Shown in pieces: positions 48,884-58,525 of a stretch of DNA of 64,000 bases (the first letter of the stretch is position 1; every line of letters starts with the position of its first letter). Made by a program: the position numbers and the translations under genes. This DNA is from Balamuthia mandrillaris (Eukaryota > Discosea > Longamoebia > Balamuthiidae). The stretch lies in assembly GCA_031835245.1 (NCBI GenBank), contig JAVKOQ010000221.1, forward strand, positions 21,328 to 85,327, written 5' to 3'. Under the pieces are notes generated by a model. The model searched no databases, had not been told where the DNA came from, and was given only the letters and a program-made list of their open reading frames with translations.

Positions 48884-51354
48884 TCACCAACCCCACGAAC
48901 TTACGCCCTTTGACTTGTTGCGCTTATGACCACTGCCACTAAAACCTGCCCGAAAGCTCATCCCGGTGGAAAGCGGTCCGCTGTACCCATCCTCTTCCCT
49001 TTCCTTCTCTTCAGATAAGGGTACGCCATTACCTGCCTCCGGGTGAGGAGACATTTGCGCCCTGTTCGTTGGTTGCGTTTGCTGTTGCCTGTATGTCGAG
49101 GCCCACCGATTTGGAGTGGCAGGAGGAGTGGAAGCTGCAGTGGCGGAGGCACGCGTAGAGAGAGAAGTGGATCTGGTGCCAGCCTCGCTGCTGACGCGGG
49201 TTGGAGAGGCTGCCTGCCTTGTTTTCGCAGCAGGGGTTTGGCGAGCAATTGTGTGCTGCTTGTTGGAAGTGGTGGGAGAGGCAGGGCCAACAAGAACGGG
49301 GTCGTCTGTGTAAAATAATACACCGTCCAGTACGAAGTGGGCGCCACCAGGGTTGATGATCTCAACTTTATGCTGGCCAGCAGTCAGCGGAGGGCTTTGC
49401 ATCTGGATCACGCATGAATTGCTGCTAGTGGCACGTTCCAAGAGCTGCACTTGGGTGGCTTCTTTTCCGCCCACTAACACCCTTGAGCCGCTACTAAAGT
49501 TGTCTCCAGTGAGGCGGATTTGGGTGCCTTGCAGTGGAGAGATTGCTGGATGAACCATGCGAATGTTTGGTGGTCCTGTTTTTCATGGAGGTTTTTGACA
49601 GACGCAGTCGCACTCTTGCATCAATGGCTACCCCAGATAAAGTGAAAGGAAGGAAAATCGACACTATACCTGGCAGTGAGCTGTCCTCTATAAAAGATCG
49701 TTGAGAAGGCTTGCCGCTAGCAACAGAACCTGCAGCAGTAGAAGTGGTATTTAGGAGAACTTCTGAATCCGGCATTGTGGCTACCAGCTCTTGCAAACTG
49801 TCATGCTCTTTACCCTCGATTCCTGCTAAAGATGATAGTGCTGAACCCGCCGTTTCTTTGCCTTTGTCGCTCATGCCCGTCCGACCCTGCCCTTCTGGAT
49901 TTGTCTGCACTTTGCTTTGTTTGGAAAATAGCTCTTTATCTTGCGAGTAGAACAATACACGGCTCAGCTTGTAGGACCTTTTATCTGGTTATCACAAATA
50001 TTGTGCAAATAATATTGAAAGGAAAAAGTGAGAAGAAAGGAATAAAACGTGGTGTGGAAGGATTAAGGAAAAAGAAACCCGGGTTGATGACTTCTATGTC
50101 TTTTAGTCCTTCTTCAAAGAGGATAGGACTCTGACAAATAAGATTATCTTTGGCCACAAACTTGGTCTTACACTTGGCTCCATCGATCAACACTACAGTA
50201 TCTTTGAAAAAGTTCTCCCCATGAATAGAAATGATAGTGCCTGCCATTGGAGACATTGCAGGTTCAAAGCTGATTATGAAAGGCTCTCCTGCAGATGAGA
50301 CAGAACATAAGAGATGTGAAACACAAGCAAACAGATTGACTCCATCGGTCAGCACGACAGTATCTTTGAAAAAGTTCTCCCATGAATAGAAATGGTAGGG
50401 TAATACATACTTTCAGTATCTCCCACCCCTTTATCATTCTTCGAAGAAATCTTTTTCTTGCCACTGCGTTCGTCCTCCATGGCTTGCGCTAAAAGTTCTT
50501 TTCGTTGCTGTCAATGTCAGCTTTATTAGTGGCGTTTGCGAGAAATACTGTGAGCTTAACAAAAATGCAACAAACCTTTTGCAAAGCCTTAAACTTCATG
50601 AGGTTTTCTTGCAAGAAATTAACAAGAGAAAGCTTGATATTAGCTTGTATCCGTTTATCACGGGGATCATCCAGAGGAATCGCCACCACTTTCTTCACTC
50701 CAATGTCAAAGTTTCGAAATAGTTCTAAGAGATGCACCTCCAGCTTCCCAGCAGCCTTTAGCCATAATAAAATATAATATAATTGGTAAGCAAATGGTAA
50801 GCAAGAGGAAAGAGAAACGAGAAATGAGAAATGAAACCTTTAGATTTTCAACAGAGACGTCTTCCGCAAGTACCATATCTGTAAACTTGGGGAGAAGTGT
50901 AGACAGTAATTGAAGAATCTCGCTAAGGATACCGTGATAATAGACGAGTGGGTGATTGTCAGCGCGCTCGAGAGCTTCCTCGAATTGTTGCTTCTCCTCT
51001 CCTTGCTGTACATATAGTTTACAATTTTTACATACCATTATTGTGACTGTACATTGAACAAAGCAAAGTCAGTATGTACTATCGACTTTTGCCAAATTGT
51101 TGGAAGGTACCAGCTTCTTCGTTAAAGAATACAGGATCGAGCTCAACCCGCTCCGTGACGCAGCTCGAGCAAACGTAGCGCTCACAGAGAGGGCATTGAT
51201 ACTTTTTTCGTATCAGCATCTTAAAAGGAGCACTGTATCAACAAAAATATTCTTAGTCTCCTCTCACTTGGGCTCTCACTTCTATCTTTCTCTGTTGCTC
51301 GCGCACTCTCACATCTCTCTCTGTCTTCCCTCCCTGCCCTGCCTTCCTTCCTCC

Positions 51355-51393
<39 letters not shown>

Positions 51394-52116
51394 TCTCTTT
51401 CTGAAGAAAAGAAAAAGAGATGCATACGCGCACAGCGAACACTTGTACACATATTTGGCAGAGTCTTGTTCGTCAACGCTGCCATTGTAAGAAGGGTCGT
51501 CGCCTTTTCCAATCCAAGAACCCGTCTTCCAGAGTAACCCGTAAGAAGACCTATTGCGAGCTTCCTCTTCCTTTGCTTTACGGTCATACGACAGCTAGAT
51601 TAATAAAACAAAAAAAAAATGTCAGAACGAAACGAAGAAAGTTAGAACTAGGCATGAAGACGCACAACAACGAGCTCTTCACCTTTGTCTTTTTGTTCAT
51701 GATGAGCTCCAGCTGCTTGTTACCTCTAGTGCGATAGCTCCTTCTCATGTGTTCGAACACAGCTGTAACGTCCCTGGTGTGTGGCTCTGCACAAAGTTTA
51801 TCAGGAAGGACAAGTGTTTAGTCCTGAGAAGGAGAACATACCGCGTTGAAGGTCGTTGTTTGTGCTGTTCTTCACAGAGCTCCTTCGTCTGCGGGGGCCA
51901 CCTTTGCCCTCTGAATTGCCCTCATCGGGTTGGTGCGAAGGGGCCCCGCCACCCCCTCCATTATTGTTCTTTATTGGAGCGGACTAAGAAATGGTGCCTC
52001 CCCAAAATCACAGTGGTGGACATGAAGAAGGCGGTACATACCCATAGCGCGCCAGAGGACCAGTACTTGACAACATCCTTGAGCATAAGGCTCATGCGTT
52101 TGCCTTGCTCTTCCAT
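48884..52116 (-). CDS. FYVE-like zinc-finger protein with two TIG/IPT domains
   Basis: About 11 exons on the minus strand, start MEEQGKRMSLMLKDVVKY (ATG at 52116). After a basic, Gly-rich N-terminus, a FYVE-like finger is spread over three exons: YKCSLCAAPFKMLIRKKY, QCPLCERYVCSSC, and MVCKNCKLY, giving eight Cys with FYVE spacing. The RHHCR phosphoinositide-binding motif is replaced by RKKYQCP, so lipid binding is doubtful. A helical region follows (AAGKLEVHLLELFRNFDIGV). Two Ig-like TIG domains come last: FEPAMSPMAGTIISIHGENF (about 50275-50090) and VHPAISPLQGTQIRLTGDNF (about 49570-49310). The C-terminal tail is Thr/Ser/Ala-rich and ends KGVSSWGW. Role unknown; endosomal adaptor is a guess from the finger type. 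A decayed exon copy lies in one intron, and a (CT)n tract in another (about 51358-51391). Confidence 0.78.
50337..50395 (-). repeat. Decayed duplicate of part of the TIG-1 exon, inside an intron
   Basis: About 59 bp closely match 50180-50240 in the adjacent exon, which encodes IISIHGENFFKDTVVLIDG. One G is missing from the GGGG run, which breaks the frame, and flanking sequence does not match. It is a partial tandem copy, not a used exon. Confidence 0.75.
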
Positions 52117-52378
52117 TTCTTTGTTTTTGTATTTGTTTATTTTGTGTGTGGTGTGGATTATTATGTCCTGCTCCAACCTATTAGCGGCAGGTGTGCGGGG
52201 CAATAATTGGGCTTGTGTCGACATACTAGGCCATAATATGTTGTGCCTTCGGTGCCTTGGCTGTTGTGGGGCGGGCAACATGGGGGGCCACAACCAGAAC
52301 GACGCCTGCGAATTATGCCCTGCTTACCCCGCCACTGAGCGAACAAAAAAAAAAAGTCAAAATAAAATAATAATAATA
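52117..52378. promoter_or_regulatory. Divergent intergenic region
   Basis: About 260 bp between the minus-strand FYVE/TIG gene and the plus-strand MsrA gene, so it serves both promoters. It ends in an A-rich stretch with (TAA)n right at the MsrA start codon (52362-52380). No defined element is recognised. Confidence 0.4.
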
Positions 52379-53147
52379 ATGGAAGCGCACGACCAACGGC
52401 TTGCGACGGCCACCTTTGCTACTGGCGTAAGGCTGGCTTCGCCCTTCTTCTTTCCTTCCTTCATTCTAACCCTTTTTCCACCTTGTTCTTATTCTATCTT
52501 TGTTGCAACAAACAAACCAGTGATTTTGGACCCCTGATGCCATATTCGGCATCAGGGAAGGCGTGATACGCACCCGCGTTGGCTATTTCGGTGGTAAAAT
52601 GGCCGATCCCTCCTACGACGACCTCTGTGTGGGCCGCTGCGACCACACGGAGAGCCTCCAGCTGGACTACGACCCCCAGGAGGTGAGCTACGAGGAGCTG
52701 CTGGAGATCTTTTGGGAGAGCCACTCCCCGAGCCGGCCCGCCGGCTGCGCGCAGTACATGTCTGCCATCTTCTACCACGACAAGGCTCAGAAGAAGGCAG
52801 CCAAGAGCTCCAAGACAGCCGTGGAGAAGAAGTACGGCAAGCCCCTCCACACCAAGCTTCTTCCTGCCAAGGGCACCTTTTGGGTGGCCGAGGACTATCA
52901 CCAGAAGTTCTACTTGAGGAGACACAACGGAGGCGCCCTGCTGGACATGTTGGGCTTCACGTCCGAGGCGGAGCTGAGGGATTCCCCAGTGGCCACCAAG
53001 CTCAACGCTTACGTTCAAAACAAGGGCTCTCTGGCGCAGTTGCAACGGGAAATGGGCTCGTTTAATCTTTCCAATGAGGCCAGGGACTACCTCCTTGACT
53101 TTGTGCAGCGCATGGAGGCAACCAAGTGTAAGTTGCAGGCTGCGTAA
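52379..53147 (+). CDS. msrA: Peptide methionine sulfoxide reductase MsrA, selenoprotein
   Basis: It reduces methionine-S-sulfoxide in proteins. Exon 1 (52379-52426) reads MEAHDQRLATATFATG. A GT-AG intron (52427-52520) follows. Exon 2 opens TGA TTT TGG, so the joined motif is ATFATG-U-FW, the MsrA active site GCFW with TGA at the catalytic Cys position. Reading on, DAIFGIREGVIRTRVGYFGG, DPSYDDLC, YDPQEVSYEELLEIFWESHS, QYMSAIF and TFWVAEDYHQKFYLRRH are all classic MsrA. A Cys near the end (KCKLQAA) could be the resolving residue. A SECIS-like structure lies in the 3' UTR, as needed to decode TGA as selenocysteine. The frame downstream of TGA has no other stop for 207 codons; the predicted protein is 224 residues. 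Without the TGA readthrough, the only later start would be a GTG at 52563, which would lack the active site. Exon 2 is more G+C-rich than neighbouring genes. Confidence 0.88.
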
Positions 53148-53717
53148 AGGCTAGCTTGTAGAGAGACAACTGACACGAGGGTGGAACTTTACGCCTTGGA
53201 AGAGGCAATGAAGTGAAGTGGAGAAAACAAACCATGTTTGTATCCATTTGACTGAGACGAGCAACAGAACACAAGGACCTTCCTATCACCACCAGCTTAG
53301 GTCCTTATCTTCCTCGCTCTTCCTTGTGTGTATCATTCCCGTTCTCTCACAAGTGTTGGTTGCATCAGTAATAATCTCTCCTCTTGTTTTCTTTTTTTTC
53401 TTTGTGGAGTGAAGAAAAATTGAACTTTTTGCGTTTTTGGCAAAGGGGAGTGTAGAGCGCCGACGATAGGGGTCAGTGGTGAGAAATATCAATTAAGTAG
53501 ACAGACCAAGCCCTTTGTAATATTGGCAACCCGCGCTGCTCTCACCACCCGTTGACACCCCTTGTGCCATGGGTTTGGATTGTTTTTTTTTCGTTAAGAA
53601 AAAAAACATGCCCATGTGAGGTAACACTTCGATGTGGTTTGCCGCTAATGCGGCGCTACAAAGAAGCAAGGTTGTAGGCAACCCACTATTTATTGCTCCG
53701 GTAAGAAAGGCCCGCCA
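53148..53717. other. MsrA 3' UTR and intergenic region between convergent genes
   Basis: About 570 bp between the MsrA stop and the stop of the minus-strand FMC1 gene. The first part is MsrA 3' UTR with the SECIS element. Further on there are pyrimidine- and T-rich stretches (53380-53402, 53581-53591). No additional gene is seen. Confidence 0.5.
53194..53276 (+). promoter_or_regulatory. SECIS element (form 2-like) in MsrA 3' UTR
   Basis: ATGA at 53208-53211 is followed by AGTGAAGTGGA (53212-53222). This pairs with TCCATTTGACT (53243-53253) as an 11-position helix with one mismatch and one G-U, and GA follows directly (53254-53255) to complete the ATGA/GA non-Watson-Crick quartet. The apical part starts GAAA (unpaired As where the SECIS consensus requires AA) and then forms a mini-stem, ACAAAC with GTTTGT, as in form 2 SECIS. 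An outer stem CCTTG/CAAGG (53194-53198 with 53272-53276) can close helix I. It lies 61 nt after the MsrA stop codon. Pairing was done by eye. Confidence 0.82.
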
Positions 53718-54068
53718 TTATGGGTTGTTGGTTCCAGGCAGCCGCATGCCCACCCGCTTCGCCACACGCTCCAGCTCCTCCCGCGAAGAGGTTTGAGGCC
53801 CGCCGATGCCATAGTACTGCCACAGCCTCTGTTGCTCCTGCATGCTGCGCAAAAGGTTGACGCTGGTGACGGCCACTCGGTAGAGCTTCAGCCGTTCCTT
53901 ATCGCTGGTTACCTCACGGTTCCGTCGGAACTCTGACATCACTTTGTTCCGCCATAGCGTGTTGTTTGAAACCGGCGTGATGTGCTTGTTGACCTCTCCG
54001 AGGAGGGCCTTGTAGACTCCCAATATCTGCTTTTTGTCCAACTTTTGCCAAGATGGTGCTGCACTCAT
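53718..54068 (-). CDS. FMC1: FMC1-like mitochondrial ATP synthase assembly factor
   Basis: This single-exon gene of 116 residues starts MSAAPSWQKLDKKQILGVYK. The family (yeast Fmc1, human C7orf55) is a LYR-like small helical protein that helps assemble the F1 part of mitochondrial ATP synthase. Matching features are REVTSDKERLKLYRVA, VNLLRSMQEQQRLWQYYGIG, and the end REELERVAKRVGMRLPG, which aligns with human VTSEKL..., LLRS and GLVGLKLP. The open frame continues 23 codons upstream, but the ATG at 54068 fits the family start. Confidence 0.85.
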   Translation of the reverse strand: MSAAPSWQKLDKKQILGVYKALLGEVNKHITPVSNNTLWRNKVMSEFRRNREVTSDKERLKLYRVAVTSVNLLRSMQEQQRLWQYYGIGGPQTSSREELERVAKRVGMRLPGTNNP

Positions 54069-54425
54069 CGTTTTTGTTTGTTTGCGACCGACTGCTCCCC
54101 TTTCTTTTGTGCGCGATGTCACGATTTGGCTCCTCATCCTGCCTTCCTATTCAAGCAAATACCCGCTCACATGATCCCAAATTTCCAGGGGTTTGCTGAG
54201 CTCCCCCCCATGACGACTTTGGTGATGACGATGATGCTACTGACCATGTTTGGGTCTTGTTGTTTTTTCTTTCTTAATATCACCGACAACAACAACAACA
54301 ACAACAATACCCCCCCACCACCACCCAAACTGACAAGCGGACGCCATTGCCTTGGTTTTTTAAAAGAAAATCTTTGTTGAGCCCAACGAGACGTAGCAGA
54401 CGCATACATACACCAACAAACGACG
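54069..54425. promoter_or_regulatory. Divergent intergenic region
   Basis: About 360 bp between the FMC1 and GNA1 start codons, so it holds both promoters. It includes an ACAACAACAACA run (about 54283-54305), a run of C, and GAAAATCTTTG. No TATA box or known element is evident. Confidence 0.4.
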
Positions 54426-55178
54426 ATGTTCATAGAGAAGCTAGACAACCATTTGGTGATGCGCCCGCTGAGCATCACCGATTATGATAAGGGTATTTGT
54501 TTTTTTTTTAAAAAAACTTGCTTTCTTTCGTATTTTGTGAGTGTATTGATGCAGGTTTTCCTGCCATCTTGGGCCAGCTGACGGAAGTTGGAGACGTCAG
54601 CAAGGAACAGTTCGAGGAGCGGTTCGCGCAACTGAGAAGGACCAAGAACACCTACTTTGTGTTTGTGATCGAAGACATCACCAAACAGCGTATCATCGGC
54701 GCTGCTACCCTTTTGGTGGAGCGAAAGTTCCTCCGCAACTGTGGCAAAGTAATTCTGCTATGTTCTTCTTTTGCCTGAGTGAAGTGGAGCACTGTTGCTC
54801 CCTATTTGTGCTAACCTTTCTTGTTTTTTGCTTTTTTCTCCGCAGTGTGGTCACATCGAGGACGTTGTGGTGGACTCGTCCTATCGAGGAAAACAACTGG
54901 GCCTTCGACTGGTGGAGCTATTGAAGGGAGTGGCCAAGACACTTGGCTGCTATAAGGTGGTGCTGAACTGCTCCCCCAAAAACATTCCATTCTACGAGAA
55001 GTGCGGCTTTGAGAAGCACGAAGTGCAGATGGCCATGTACTTTCCCAAGCAAGAAGTGGCGGAGCGAGCCTCCGCAGCGCCTTCTACCTCCACCGCCCTA
55101 CCAACGCACATCGCTCGTTACGTGGAAGCGCAAGTGGTAGAACCGACTTCTCCTTCGAAGCACGCAGCTAGGCTATGA
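54426..55178 (+). CDS. GNA1: Glucosamine 6-phosphate N-acetyltransferase
   Basis: It makes N-acetylglucosamine 6-phosphate from glucosamine 6-phosphate and acetyl-CoA in the UDP-GlcNAc pathway. Three exons: 54426 to about 54494, about 54555-54747, and about 54846-55178. It begins MFIEKLDNHLVMRPLSITDY, and has QLTEVGDVSKEQFEERFAQL, IGAATLLVERKFLRNCGKCG, the GNAT signature HIEDVVVDSSYRGKQLGLRL (acetyl-CoA loop RGKQLG), LGCYKVVLNCSPKNIPFYEK and CGFEKHEVQMAMYF. These agree closely with fungal and animal GNA1/GNPNAT1. The 45-residue Ala/Ser/Thr-rich C-terminal extension is extra relative to the family. Confidence 0.94.
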
Positions 55179-55462
55179 TAATTGAATAATAACGGAACGA
55201 AGAGCTGCTGCGGGTACTACTAAGGCCGTAGTCGCTGCAATGTACTGGTGGCAAACTGAGCTGATGACTGTACGATTACTTCGTGTTCGCGTTTATATGA
55301 ATGTGGGGCTTCTGCCGACCAACCATCAGCTTTTATCGCTGCTGCTTTGCAAGTCCGACCGCTTTCTGTTCGGCATTGAAAAAAAAAAAAAGTCTCGTTG
55401 AGACAAGTGCTTTAGTACTTAATACAGAGCAGAAAAACAAAACCGGCTTTTGTCTTTCCACT

Positions 55463-58042
55463 TTAAATCTTCCTCAAAGAAGACCTCCACTGAGGAACGG
55501 GATAGCGCTCCTCCAAGGAATTCAAACGCAACGCACCGTTCCTTGCGTCCTTCAACCACTCCTCAAACTCAACCCGGCTAATCCCTCTCTTGCTTCTGTC
55601 TTCCCTTCTTGCTGCTGTATCTTCTCCCCAGGAAGATCCTCCATAGCCGTCGTCCGGTTGGTCGCGAGGGCGATAGGTGGTGGCCGCCTTGATCTCAAAA
55701 GGGAATCGCTCTGACAAGACGAGATAGGACAAGCCGTTGAGGTCTCCTCGTCGCCATGCTCGCTTGAATGTACGGTGTCTCGCCATACCGTTCATGGCTT
55801 CTATCCGCCGTACCAAGTTCTCCTTCTGCTCCTTCATATCTGCCACCATCGCTATCTCTTTGTTGCTACTATCATCATCTTCACTTCCAACGACCGTTCC
55901 ATCATCTTTTCCGTTTTGGGAATGGTTCTCTAAGACGAGAGCTGGCTCCACAGCAACATCTAGGCCCCGCTTGGCGTACTTTAGCAACCGTTTCTCGTGG
56001 TCAGGGCAGCCGCGGATGCTGTAGGAGCGATCATAGAAGAGGCTCCAGCGATGGTTAATGGCCATGAATGCCCTGGTGCTCATCCACACATCTTGTCCAT
56101 CAAAGGCAACGCAACAACCGTCAACATCACCGTTAGTCAGCAGATCTACAGGCTGGCCCCACAAGCCCAGCACCAGCTGTAAAGGTCTTGCCAACGAAGC
56201 ATCTGCCTTCTTTTCGTGACACGCTTGCAAGTATCCACCACCACGACCACTCCGACCACCTCGACCCCCGCGACCATTCCTTCTGCCACGTCCCCACGAC
56301 GCCGGAGAAGAATGGGAACAAGCATCATTCCCACAAGAGCGCTTCAGGGTAAGAGTGTGGGGTGTTGTGAAGGCGGTTACTTGGGAGAAGGAGGTGTTTC
56401 CTTGTTGATGTTGGAGGAGGAGGTGGCGCTTAACAAGAGTGTGAATGCGTTGAATCTTGTCAAGGAGGCGTTGTGGGGAGAGGCCATAGAAGAAGAAATC
56501 AACATCAGCATCACGGTAGGACGCCTCGCTCTCGGCCAAAGCCTCTTTCGAAGCAAAGGAATTGGGAGGTAAGAGAGAGGCGACGACGCTTCCTCCCACG
56601 ACTAACACGTTGGCCCAGTCCTCTTCCGTCCAGTCTTCAAAGAGTCCGCCCGTAAAGGCATGAAACCGGCGTAGAAAGGTGGCTCTATCCACAATGGAAG
56701 GAGAACCATCGGTAGGCCTTCGTGGCGCCTCTTCTTTTGCATTACGCTGAACTACAAAGTACAGCCTCTCTTTTTCGAACTGAGTGAGAGGGCCAAACAC
56801 AAAGCTGGGCGCGGGGCTTCCATCCTCTTGTCGATGAGCACGCAATATATGATTGCCGCACAGCAGGTGCGGCGGAAAGGGTAGACTGGCCTTTTGAGCC
56901 AAGTCCCACAGGTGCTCTTGTATGCGAATGGCGTCCAGCATCTTCCTCGTAACGGCTACCTCCTCTTCTTTTTCAGTCTTGGTGTTACGGTTGCGAAGAC
57001 GATCGTAAAGATAACTCACTGCAGCGAAGTGATAAGGGTGCACCTGTTGGAATATTGACTCTTCCGTCAGCGGAAGTTTCTCTATCGCGGACTGAATCGT
57101 GTGGTGTCGTTGTACTTGTTTTGCTTCCTTTCCAACTGCTGCTGCCTCTGCTTCTCCTCCTTCTCCAAGGTCACCTGCGATTTTCCGCATCCTGAATTCC
57201 ACAAGGTCCCTCGCACAGAGTTGCATGAGGCTAAGCGGCTCTTTAGTGAGAGTGCATGAGGTCCCTTCCGGCCGACTGCGCAGTAACAATGACGATGGTG
57301 AGGGTCGCCAACTACGGGTAAGTGCGGTGTCATAGGTACGAAGAAACGGAAACGGTTGAAAGGGGTCCAAACGAGAAGAGAACAGAGAGCTGGGCATAGC
57401 TGCCCATAGAAGCCCCAGCATGTTGGAGGCGCAACGGCTCCAAAGCCCTCTAAGCGCCAAAAACTGGGGAGCGTAACAGGGCCTCTCTTTCACTTCCCTC
57501 GCCCCATCCTTCTTTTCTGGGTAATTGTCTGCGGTCGCGGCTTGTTCTCTTCCAAATATTTCTTGTTGGCACACCCTCCACAGAAAAGAGAGCACGGCTT
57601 CGGGATGGAAGCCCAACGCCGCCAACTCCAACGTCCTTGCTCTCAGCTGGCTCGACACCAGCTTTTGCGTGCTTCTTGCTTCTTCGCTGATGGAAGAGGG
57701 GTGAGGAGGATTTGTTGGTGGGGAGAAGAGGACCTCTTGCAGCAGCGTTACGTCGCCGAGGAAACAGAGAAAGTCGACGACGTGGGTCGGTTCGCTCTGC
57801 GGGGCTTCTCTACGATGAAGCTTCAGCGGCGTTTTGTGGTGATGAAGCGTTTTGAGAGCGGCAGCAGGGTCACCATCCGACCCACTTTTGCCCGCCCTCC
57901 AGCGAGCGAGCGTCTCCTCTCTGGTGGCCTCGCCGTAGATGAGCCTGGCTATGGCCAGCTGTTCTTGTCGCAGGGACTCGTCATTACTTTTGTTGTTGTT
58001 TTTGGCTCCTCTCCTTCGTCTCCTCTTTCCGGCTTGCAACAT
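55463..58042 (-). CDS. Intronless nucleotidyltransferase-like protein (859 aa)
   Basis: One uninterrupted exon, unlike most genes in this window. The N-terminal 370 residues have no recognised domain and are Arg/Pro/Ser-rich. The C-terminal half has NVLVVGGSVVASLLP, the acidic motif YRDADVDFFFYGLSPQRLLD, HTLTLKRSCG, LQLVLGLWGQPVDLLTNGDV followed by DGCCVAFDGQDVWMSTRAFM, and RGCPDHEKRLLKYAKRGLDV. This series is like a family I recall from fungi and amoebae, often beside ankyrin repeats: a GGS...DxD nucleotidyltransferase-type core, then VQIVLRLY...FDVDC, and RLxKYxxRGF. Catalysis is inferred from GGS and the DxD alone. The region between motifs carries an Arg/Gly-rich insertion (GRGRRNGRGGRGG). 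Confidence 0.65.
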   Translation of the reverse strand: MLQAGKRRRRRGAKNNNKSNDESLRQEQLAIARLIYGEATREETLARWRAGKSGSDGDPAAALKTLHHHKTPLKLHRREAPQSEPTHVVDFLCFLGDVTLLQEVLFSPPTNPPHPSSISEEARSTQKLVSSQLRARTLELAALGFHPEAVLSFLWRVCQQEIFGREQAATADNYPEKKDGAREVKERPCYAPQFLALRGLWSRCASNMLGLLWAAMPSSLFSSRLDPFQPFPFLRTYDTALTRSWRPSPSSLLLRSRPEGTSCTLTKEPLSLMQLCARDLVEFRMRKIAGDLGEGGEAEAAAVGKEAKQVQRHHTIQSAIEKLPLTEESIFQQVHPYHFAAVSYLYDRLRNRNTKTEKEEEVAVTRKMLDAIRIQEHLWDLAQKASLPFPPHLLCGNHILRAHRQEDGSPAPSFVFGPLTQFEKERLYFVVQRNAKEEAPRRPTDGSPSIVDRATFLRRFHAFTGGLFEDWTEEDWANVLVVGGSVVASLLPPNSFASKEALAESEASYRDADVDFFFYGLSPQRLLDKIQRIHTLVKRHLLLQHQQGNTSFSQVTAFTTPHTLTLKRSCGNDACSHSSPASWGRGRRNGRGGRGGRSGRGGGYLQACHEKKADASLARPLQLVLGLWGQPVDLLTNGDVDGCCVAFDGQDVWMSTRAFMAINHRWSLFYDRSYSIRGCPDHEKRLLKYAKRGLDVAVEPALVLENHSQNGKDDGTVVGSEDDDSSNKEIAMVADMKEQKENLVRRIEAMNGMARHRTFKRAWRRGDLNGLSYLVLSERFPFEIKAATTYRPRDQPDDGYGGSSWGEDTAARREDRSKRGISRVEFEEWLKDARNGALRLNSLEERYPVPQWRSSLRKI

Positions 58043-58525
58043 CTCTTCTTGGTTTCATGAAACTAAAGGGTTTGGGCGGACGCGGGCAGGCCACCGCTAA
58101 AGCAGGGAGCCTCTCTTTTGCGTTCTTCTGCGAAAGGTCTCCCTGGCTTTATCGATTAAAGGCCTTGTTGTGCCCGCCCGCCGCCAACTTCTTCTCGGAT
58201 TTTTATGGATTTCCCCGTGGTTTCCGGAACATCGCCCCTCATGCACAATTTACCAAATATAGATAAGTCCTGATGTCATAATGACCTAATATGGAAAAAA
58301 GCAACTTCACCGAAGTTGTCCTCCGTGGCACCACCCCTAAATTTACGGGAAGCAGCAAGGAAGGACACACCGCAAAGCCACTTTTTTAACTTTAAACAAA
58401 ACCTCTCACCACCTCCCCAGTCTCCTCTCTTGCCAAGGCGCTGTATAGTTTATTGTGCCTGCTGCTTCATCATTTTTTTTTTTGGTTTGGTTGTTGTTCA
58501 GAAGAACCTCCCTCTTCCAGCCAAG
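58043..58525. promoter_or_regulatory. Divergent intergenic region
   Basis: About 480 bp between the nucleotidyltransferase-like gene (minus) and the CUE-PB1 gene (plus); it must hold both promoters. The frame of the CUE-PB1 gene is open from 58316, but no conserved sequence precedes its ATG. A T run lies at about 58471-58480. Confidence 0.4.

Noticed and set aside
52494-53045. Minus-strand 183-codon frame over MsrA
   Set aside because: It is an antisense shadow of the G+C-rich MsrA exon; no family resemblance.
52563-53147. MsrA starting at GTG 52563 as a normal, shorter gene
   Set aside because: It would lack the catalytic GCFW-type motif, which is present upstream once the TGA is read through and the intron removed.
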